A stretch of 64,000 bases of DNA from Oikopleura dioica (lineage: Eukaryota > Chordata > Appendicularia > Copelata > Oikopleuridae). Positions 55,701-64,000 of the stretch are shown here, in pieces. Made by a program: the position numbers and the translations under genes. Position 1 is the stretch's first letter. Every line of letters begins with the position of its first letter. The stretch spans positions 2,795,001-2,859,000 of the forward strand of contig OU015567.1 in the NCBI GenBank assembly GCA_907165135.1, given 5' to 3'. A model generated the notes under the pieces. The model was not told the DNA's origin. It saw only the letters and a list, made by a program, of their open reading frames with translations, and ran no database searches.

Positions 55701-58700
55701 GAGAAATCTTCATCAGGTCCTTCTGTCGAAGAACTGCTCAGGCGACAGAGCATATCTTCTCCGACAGCTTTTTCGACAACAAAATCCGACTCATCGACTC
55801 GCTTCTCATCATCTTCATTAACTTCAGACGAGTCAAAAACTGGGTTGACTTCGACATGCATAATTGGAGCTGGATTTTCGACGCTTCCATCGATATCATT
55901 CAGCGTTCTTTCGTCGATTTCATCGTCGTCTGGGCCTTCTGTCGATGGACTGTCAGTTCGGCTAACGTATTCGATGTCTTTCATGACGTCTACTGAAGTG
56001 GTCATTTCCGATTCAGGCTCGTCAGCGGCAGATGTTTCCAGTTCTTGCACTTGATCGATTACGTTCGAGAGGAGGTCTTCACAGGAATATAATTGCGCCA
56101 CGAAATAATATAGACAAAGAAATCGCTTTTTAGCCTTCGCGAAAAAAAAAACAAATAAAATATTGATTTTACTCATAAATAAAATTAAGATGAAAACAAT
56201 AACAAAGTAAAATTTCTAAATGAAGTAAATGAGAGAATGAATGAATGAGCTACTGTTAGAATTCTGGCTAGATGAATATCCCTTCCTACATCATTACTCA
56301 CTTGCTCTGTTCGGTCAACAACAACTTCAACTTCCTTTTTGATGTCATCAAGTTCAGCTGACACTTCTCCAACTGAAGCTTCAACATCTTCGTCCTCAAT
56401 CAGAGTATTTTGAAGTTCTTCCTTGGCTTCTTCCTCTTCGACCTCTGTTTGCTCATCGGAACCAGTTTCTAGAGGAGCAGTCTCAAGTTCTTTGGTTGAT
56501 TCATGAGTAGATGCCGTAGAAGGAGGAGGAAGAATCTGCGCTCCGGAAAGTTCTTCTTCGCATTCTACGATTCCATACTCAGCCAAAACGGCTTCTTCGT
56601 CTATCCATTTCTTGACGTGTTGGTTTTCCACCAATGGCGATTCGATTTTCGGCGTCGGAGGGGTTTCCGGAACGGGTGCAGCACTCGTGACAGTTGTTGC
56701 TTCCTCGACGGCTGTTTCGCTTGTTACTGTATTTGACGTTATTTCTTCGTGGACAATTTGTTCGATTTCTAGTGAAGGGTAAGAATTGTGAATGAAAGTT
56801 AGGCTTACCTTTTCGCGATTCAGCAATTTGCTCCTCAGCAATAGTCTCTTCGCCGGTAAGCTCATTAGTTGAAATGAGATTTTCTTGTTTAATCTCATTA
56901 TCAGACTGCTCGGCGACAGTTTGATCGGCCTCTTCGCCCTCTTGATTTGATTCGGGGCGCTTGATTGCTTCTGGAGAATCGCCGAAATGAACTTTTGCGT
57001 CTTTGGAGCTTGGTCTGGACTGGGATTCTTCGCACGCGGGTACTTCGGGGGTGGATTCTACAGTGGGGATGTCTTCTGAATGACTTTTGTCAAAAAAAAA
57101 GAGGAAAAAGAAGGGATCTTACCGGGGTTAATAAGTACAAATTCCATACCATCAGGAGCGCTTCGAGATGATATGATCGTCGTTGTTTGATTCGCAGTCG
57201 CATCATCCAGCTCTTCCTCGTCCTAAATTGAATTCATTAGACTCCCTTATCAGATTTCTCGACGGTAATCTACCTCGATATCTTGAACAAAGAGAGGACC
57301 AGGCGGAGCAGAATAAACAACATCGGGCGTTTCCGTCGATTCGGAGGCGATAAAGTCAGAAGCATTAGCAGCGAACTCGGACACGTGCGTTGGGAGGGAA
57401 TGCTAGTTGGAAATGGCGGTTGAATTTGGTTACTGGCAATTGACGACGTCGAATATTGACAACATTGACAACATGAGTTAAAACGATGGAAAACATCAAT
57501 ACCCTCTTTTGATTTTTTCACTCATGAAATATCTTGGCTTCTGGGACAAGACTTTTTTGATTGGTTCAGACGAAAATTTCTGGCTTCTGATTGGCTCAAA
57601 GCAAAAAATGATAGGGGCCTTCTTAAGGCCCTCTGTAGCCCCGATTTCATGATATATTGATCCTTTTCTTGAAGAAAAAGGATCTAACTGTACAAAAAAG
57701 ACCAGTTAATCAACTGTACCCTATGATGAAGCCGTGCTCCCCGGCCAACCACGATGAGCTAAAGACAACTGAGAAACAAGTTATAAAATGAGACAACGCT
57801 TTCGTTTGTGAAATATTTGTGAGTTCATGGACACCAGAGTACGCTAGTAGGAAAACAACGAGGAGATAAAAAACCTGATCAATGGGAAGGTCCGTTTTTA
57901 TGTCGGGAGCGTCGGGGACGACATCGCTGGGCTCTTTTTGGACCGGCGCGACGGCGATTGGGGGGAGGGCTTCTTTGCGTTGAACTGAAATGATAAGTTA
58001 AAAGTTAGTGTATCTTACTTTTTTCATTATTTGAATTCAGAAGGAATTTCAGAACACTTGGAAAAATTCCAACGTCATGAAAACGCATGTAAAACAGCCT
58101 GAAGCACTTGACAGAAACACCGTAGCTTTCTCACCTTTTGTTGGTTTCTTGAGACCCGAAATTTCTTTCGTTTCCTTCTGGCTTTTGACAGGCGCTTTGA
58201 GTGGCTTGAGCGGGCGGCTTCTCACGCGACCAGGTCGTTCTTGAGAAGTGGCGGAGCTACAAAAATATTTTACGTTCAGAGTCAAGTGATTTGTGCAGCA
58301 GAAATCTATGCGTGGAAATTTTGTCCCTCTCAACGGTGAAAATGACCTTTTTTGACTCTCTCTCATGAAGGTGCCAAAAATGTGGTCATTTTGCCGTGTA
58401 AGGTTAAGCTCAAAAATCATCATTACAAAAGCATCTTACAGTTGGTCGCCTTGAACAGACATTTCACTAATAAAAAAGGTTTCACAAATGATGTTTTTTC
58501 TCGGATTTGAGCCGAAACTCACCTCATTCCATATGCCGCTCGCTTGAATTTTTCAACTCCAGCGGCAACGTAACTTTCTCCATCGCGAATTTGTGCGGCT
58601 AAAATTGATAGTCGCTGAAAGAGATGAAATCAAGATAAGGCTTTACCGTCGGTTATTTTCTCGCCCGACATGGCAAAAAGATTTCGGATAGCGTAGCCCG

Positions 58701-60299
58701 TCTTGGCCGAAATTTTGACGGCCACATCGTCGAGGATATAATCGAGCTTTTGGGATCGCGGGGATTTGAGTAGAAAGCGGAAATTTACTCGAGGATTGCC
58801 ATTTGCGTACACACTAGAATTAGAGAAAGAAATTGCCAGGGGAATGCTTTTCTTACGTGATGTTTTTCATGTGTTGATCATTAATATTCTGGAATCTGCT
58901 TGTGGCCGGAATCGACTTCTGAAAAGCATGCACGCGTGAGAAATGGCCGGGTTGATAAATTTATTAAATCTCCCAGGGGATCAAGGTGAAAAACGCTTTC
59001 CTCATTTACTATTCTCGAATTGCTTTATACCACGTTGACGCCGGCTTGATTATTACTGTACCAAATGAGTAAACAGCCAAAAAATCATGACTATTTTTAT
59101 TCAAGGAAAATCAAATTATAAAAACCTTCGAACAAAAAAATTTTTTTATTTTTTTTCTTCTCAAACCTTTTCCGAATTTACTTTTGCTCCTTTTTTTGTC
59201 TTCTCATTATCCGGTTTTGCATTTTCTTTGTTTCCTCCCGAAGAGGATTTATACGAAAAGCAACCGGCCTTCTCTCGAACCATTTTTTGGATTATGGCGG
59301 GAAGGGGCAAAAACAAGGGCCTGATTTTCATATTTTTAAGATTTTTCTGTTAGATTTCGCGGAATAGTTTTTCGCAGGGAAAGTGAGTTTCAGAACGACC
59401 CTTCTTAAAAACAAAGAAACTTGACTTACCTCTTCTCGGTGACGATAAGAGCGCGGATCCTTAACAAAAGAAGTTGAGACACTGAAATACAGGGCCGAAA
59501 ATTGACAGTAGAAGCCCCTTTTTGACTGACAATGGGCGGAACCTGTGATTTTGCTCGGCGGGGAGTCCGGCCATATTCCACTTTTTTAAACTTTTTGATG
59601 CCACCAGCGACATATTGCTTGCCACTCCCTAAAGCTTCCAGATCTTTCACGGGTTAAATATCGGCCCACTGATATTTCGTAATCAGCAGCCAAATAAGGT
59701 TAGGCCTTAATTAGCATATGATTTAGAGGCGATTTGATAGAAGCATATGGTATCGACTGATTTTTGTCTACCATACGCCATATGGCCTCGGTAATTCGAT
59801 GTAGCGATTCTCTTTTTTAACCCATTCCTAGTACGCGTGTGCCGCCCACAGGAGTGTATAGATTTCGGACGGCACCAAATGGCGCATTTACTCCTAAAAA
59901 AATTATAAATAATGATAATGAAAATGACGAAAATGATAACGGTTTAATTAAATCGACACCGATCTTTCCGCGGCTTCGCTTTTTTTGAGCTCGAAGCCGC
60001 TAGCGGCTTCTCGATCTGTTCAATTATAAATTTGTTGAAATCAAGGAAGAAAACTTTTTTGGCAACACTTGAAAAAGTAAGAACTCTCACCTGTGGTGAC
60101 ATCGCCAAGTAACGAGTCAAAAGTTGGGGTTCTCTTTGTATTTACAATGAATTTCTTTCATGTCTGGTTCCCACAAAACTCGACTCCGATTCCGGTAGTT
60201 TTATTGTTGAACCAGTTCCTTTCCAGAATGATGAGGGTCGCCATTGACGAAGACTGTGATCGTTTTGGCCGCGCGGGGCGGTTCCATCTTAGAAGGCAT
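49732..60299 (-). CDS. Tandem doublecortin-domain protein with giant acidic tail
   Basis: About 20 minus-strand exons from 60299 to 49732, roughly 2,575 aa. Main exons: 60299-60219, 60155-60091, 59893-59828, 59643-59507, 59459-59430, 58918-58857, 58813-58647, 58598-58523, 58256-58135, 57984-57875, 57402-57274, 57222-57123, 57075-56809, 56768-56302, ~56134-51889, 51842-51640, 51599-51431, 51231-50689, 50613-50180, 49986-49732. DCX1: ITVFVNGDPHHSGK, FGAVRNLYT, GSGKQYVAGGIKKFKKVEYG. DCX2: ITVYANGNPRVNFRF, GYAIRNLF, DGESYVAAGVEKFK. DCX domains bind microtubules. The rest is Glu/Asp/Val/Ile-rich and disordered. Tandem DCX plus a very long tail resembles RP1-type proteins. Exon 2 has one extra A in an A5 run, shifting the frame. 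Two introns start GA. Confidence 0.85.
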
Positions 60300-63200
60300 G
60301 GTTATTTTCTTGCTTGAGTTGGAAAAATAAACCCTTTTTTTATCCTCAGAATTTCAAAAAGCGCCAAAAAAGGCTTTCAATCGAGTCTTCCGGGGTCAAA
60401 ATATCTTTTTCTTTTCAACTTGAAAAGCTCTTTTTCAAGTTCCGATCTTTACGAGACTGTAATTTCCAACTGTAACTAGGCGATTGCTGTATTAATAAAA
60501 ATGAAAAGTGCAAAAGAAGAATTTCTCTTGGTAACGGCGGAAATATAACGTATAAAAATGGAGACAAAAAGTTGCCGGCTCAATTCAAAGACGATCTCGG
60601 TTGCAAGCGAAGAGGGGACGAAAACCGCCGGAGGGCGCGTGCTCAAATTTGGCACCTGGCTTGTGCTGCCAAAGTCGAAGCTGCCGGCAGCGCCGGCCTA
60701 ACCCGTGGGAATCCAGAAACCCCGGGAGTGTTTTCTGGATCATTTTTTTCGATAAATGATAGAATAATACATAAATATCAGCGTTATTTGCACTCAGTGG
60801 ATAATTTATACTGATTAAGTGAGAAAATAATGATTTCCAGAATTTTTTTTTGTAATAATAACTCAATAAAATCAGGATGGAATATTTTTTGACGATTTTA
60901 TAAAGAAAAATTTCTGAGGAACAAACCAGCATTTTGATAGCTTTGAATTATTGACATGATAATTTGGAACAGATTTGTGACAGCGCGTAATAAACTAATT
61001 GATTTATGCAGTGTAGAATCGATTTATCTGTCTTTTTTGTGCGTACTCTAATGATCGTCAATTATCACATCTGGTTGATTAACGCTGGAAAAATTCAACC
61101 CTTTTCGTAACCGTATTAGATTACCCTAACCCTGACGTTTGAACTTTGGGGCAAAAAATATGAGATTTGATCTAATTGATTCGTCAAAAATCAAATTGAA
61201 TGTACCACTAATTATCCGTTTTTTAATTCTGAATGCGAAATTGATCCGATCTGAAAGTAGCGGTCCAGAGAGAGTCAAGTGCATATATTCCGCTCTTGCG
61301 TCACGTGAGGCAGCTCTAACTGGCTGCTAGCTGCACCCTTGGGAGCCCAATTTGATCGTCACTAAAGCCGAATGGCAACTAGATCAGCAACACGAATTCA
61401 GATTCACCCGCCCTAATTAGCTCCCTCGAGACGAACACGTGAGAACTGAGTTCTGAACGGGTCCGCTTTTTTCTGTCAGTTCGTTTTTGATGAAAATTCA
61501 ATAAAAATCATGCTGGAAAAAGAAAAAAATCGGAATATCTTTCAATTAATAAAATCAATTATCAGAAAATTGCCATAAATTTTCAAGGGAAATTTCATTT
61601 TTACCCATTGAAATCAAGGAAGAATACTCAATTGAAGCGTTTTCTGAAGAAATTTTCGCGAAGAATATGTCATGAGCTTCTAAGCTTTTTGCGGTTACTC
61701 AAAATAAGAAAAGAAGGGAAGCTCTGAGTCGGAAGTTTCGAGAGCTCGATTCTTTATTGATTTTTTGTTTCATTTTTGAAAAGTAACACAAATAATAAGT
61801 CCTGTGAAAATGACCAAATCCAAACAGAACAGAAAAACTCACGCGATAGATTCCCCTATCGCTTGGATACAATCTCCCCTAGACAATTCTTAAAGTCCCG
61901 TTACTCTGCCTCCACTGACAGTAAATCAATAGACATGACCCCCACCCTTACTGTATCTTAAACTCACAAGAGCATCAAACAACACGTGTTCGTGTCAGAA
62001 TTTGACATTTCCAAGGTGCTGACAAAAGTCAAGGGGGAGAGAAATGAGCTTAAGGGTATCTCATCGGATCAGGAAAGGAAGCGGTTTCTCAAGGGTCTAC
62101 TCACATAAAATGGCTGGGAGCGCGTCGTCGTCATCTCTTGTTCTGCTCCTTAGGGCTTCATAAAGGTTTCTTCATTGGAAATTATCTCTTTTCTTTAAGG
62201 GTACACCACTTAGAAATTCGAAAAACTAAAGACGCTGTAGTCAGGTCCACCAAATATTTGATGACAAATCGTATCAAATCCATTTGGTGTCCAGGGCAAC
62301 AAAATTGCACTTGATGGGAATGATGATTTTAGAGCAGAACTGACCTTTCAAGAGAAGCGATTTGTTTTTATGGGAAAATTGGAACATGAAATGACACCGG
62401 GTTTTAACTCGCCGCAGGGCAGTTTTGACGTTGTTTCAGGGGAATAATTTCTAATCGTATTTTTTATTGTTTTTTTTCGAGCAAAAAGATCAGAAAAAAA
62501 TATTTCTATAAAAAAAATTTTCTCCGATATTATTTTTTCTCGTAATTATTATAAAAATACCATTTTTTACTCCCATGGCTTTAATTTCAAATGAGAACAT
62601 CCTCAAAGATGCTCAAGAAAACAAGAAAGAGGGGCGATTCAACCAATTGAGTTCTTTTTTTTTTTGTTTAAAAGTTTGAACATCAGCTGATAATTCAAAT
62701 AAGCAATAAACATATCCTCATATACCCATTTATCCCGTCTCATAATCCGTGTGCCAAGTCTTTTCTTTTGGCCGTTTCCTAATTGCTCCCCCGAGTCCTT
62801 ATTAAACAAGCTCGAATTGTCACATTTTTCAGAAAACATTTCAATTGCAAAAATAGCAGATTTGACCTTGGCGGGAGTCAGAAACCTTGACCTTGAATCT
62901 GAATTGGAATTGATCTTCTCTCGAAAAAGGCTTCGCAAAGTTGAAAAAAAGAAGCTGCTCTTTCTATCGTCAGAAAACGGTCTTTCTTGCTTTCAATCGA
63001 TTGCGACTCCTCCTCGGGGAGAAAAAGAGAAAAAAAGGGAGGAAAGTCAAAAGCCCCTTCTGCTAAATGCGCTCTGTCTCTCTTTTTTTCTACCACAGGC
63101 GATTTGCGCAAAGTTTCGATGAATCTTTAATTCTTGACTTTTTGCGACTTCTGCCGGCTCTTTTTATACATATCAGCAAGTATTTAAAATCGAAGACAAA

Positions 63201-63482
63201 AAGTACTGCTCAAACATTCGGCTTGTCCTTCAGAACGGTCAGAATTACAGTCGTGGTAAAGTTCGATAGTAAAAGTTTTACAGTAGAACTACTGTTCAAA
63301 AAAGAATGTGTCGTTTTTGGTTACTATTAATATGGCAACTTTAAAGTGACTTTGACGTTGACACTTTAAAAATCGTCATTGGAAACCAAGATTGCCAGTT
63401 AAAAACACAAATTGTGCCGAAGATTAAAGACTTCCGATTTTAAAATCATTTTAGCTTAGTCATTTTCGGCTTAGATTTCTAC
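60300..63482. other. Large gene-poor region
   Basis: 3.2 kb with no supported gene. Several short frames exist, including a 47-codon one from the ATG at about 60559 preceded closely by TATAAAA, but without splice, domain or composition support. 60580-60720 is locally GC-rich. Poly-T and poly-A tracts are frequent. Confidence 0.5.
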
Positions 63483-63651
63483 CTTCATCGAAAATCATTG
63501 TCAGCAAATAAATTGTGGAAAGAAAACTGAATAAAAAATGAAGCTGGAACGCGAAGATCAAGGCGCGCATTTGCTTGTCGATATTGAGCATTTCATATGC
63601 TAGCCATAAAATTTGCAAGAGCGAGATCGGTTCGGAATAAATTATGATCAT
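63483..63651 (-). CDS. Possible exon of a membrane protein (weak)
   Basis: An open minus-strand segment starts with ATG at 63651 and ends at a GT donor (GATGAAG|GTAGAA). It encodes two hydrophobic helices (SLLQILWLAYEML; FQLHFLFSFLSTIYLLTMIF). No downstream exon could be matched; it may be chance. Confidence 0.25.
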
Positions 63652-64000
63652 TTTGCTCTTTACATCGTCGTTTTTATTTCATCAAAATAAAAAAGTAATA
63701 TTTATTTGATGCGAAAATGCAATGTCGTTTGGTGGACCAACCCTTTTTAGCCACTAAGAAATCTTCGTAAAGTTCAAAAAATCTCTTGAATCAGCAAAAA
63801 ACTTGGTTCCTTTCAATTTTCCATTTTGTAAGGAATTGGTTGTATGAATAAGTTTTTCAGCATTTTTCAGTGAAAAGAAGCTTGCTTAGACGTTACCAAG
63901 ACGAAAAGCGCTTTCTCCTTAGTTTTTTTCTTTTTGTCGAAAAATGGACGAAAACAATGAATGACTGGAACTACTGAGACCTCCCCGTACTACTGAGAAA

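Noticed and set aside
60549..60702. TATAAAA followed by a 47-codon ATG frame
   Set aside because: The TATA motif is only a few bases before the ATG, leaving no room for a transcription start, and the peptide has no recognisable feature.
61230..61400. Possible tRNA or structured RNA in a GC-richer patch
   Set aside because: I looked for the T-loop motif GGTTCRAATCC and an acceptor stem here and elsewhere in the window and found no convincing cloverleaf.

Overview
The window is animal nuclear DNA from a very compact genome. About 22 genes lie on both strands, most introns are 37-60 bp, and genes are nested inside other genes' introns. Gene content is chordate/metazoan: muscle myosin heavy chain, calsequestrin, tetraspanin, stomatin, histone H1, MMADHC, mitochondrial GrpE, doublecortin domains, and secreted EGF/ZP and trypsin proteins with threonine-rich linkers. 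Tiny introns, a class of GA-AG introns and many short non-autonomous transposons point to a larvacean (appendicularian) tunicate of the Oikopleura/Fritillaria type. That assignment is an inference (about 0.75); no rRNA or mitochondrial marker is present.

Layout. 1-3.4 kb: two tandem secreted trypsin-like proteases, the first cut by the window edge. 3.6-6.9 kb: stomatin (-) divergent from a secreted two-domain saposin-like protein (+), then a tetraspanin. 7.2-9.5 kb: an unrecognised acidic protein with two candidate first exons. 9.9-12.8 kb: MMADHC and mitochondrial GrpE, the latter hosting a nested myristoylated coiled-coil gene. 13-14.1 kb: a two-RRM protein. 16.1-25.2 kb: muscle myosin heavy chain with an antisense gene in one intron. 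25.3-27 kb: a small (-) gene. 28.6-29.3 kb: histone H1. 29.7-31.8 kb: a four-TM protein (-). 31.9-32.4 kb: a small gene. 33.4-35.3 kb: calsequestrin. 35.4-37.8 kb: an ankyrin-repeat protein (-). 38.4-46.4 kb: a ~2,550-aa mucin-like EGF/chitin-binding/ZP matrix protein. 46.7-47.9 kb: a small membrane protein. 48.2-49.3 kb: a phospholipid scramblase. 49.7-60.3 kb: a ~2,575-aa tandem-doublecortin protein with a huge acidic tail (-). 60.3-64 kb: largely empty.

Two features stand out. First, at least seven introns, placed by protein homology or reading-frame continuity, begin with GA instead of GT. Six have donors resembling AG|GAAYnGG. Second, transposon-like elements sit in or at genes in ways that mimic or create introns. 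Three elements with 8-bp target duplications sit inside coding exons (the myosin P-loop, the fourth TM of the 4-TM protein, and the small membrane protein), each with the frame restored exactly if the element plus one duplication is removed. A fourth sits in an MMADHC intron that would otherwise be 48 bp. Three TTAA-flanked elements of ~690-700 bp lie at an intron acceptor, at a stop codon and at a C-terminal coding end. Together these suggest ongoing transposon-driven intron gain, tolerated by a spliceosome with relaxed donor choice, or alternatively a set of disrupted alleles.

The muscle and membrane genes (myosin, calsequestrin, stomatin, tetraspanin, scramblase) and the secreted matrix and protease genes show no operon-like functional clustering beyond close packing.
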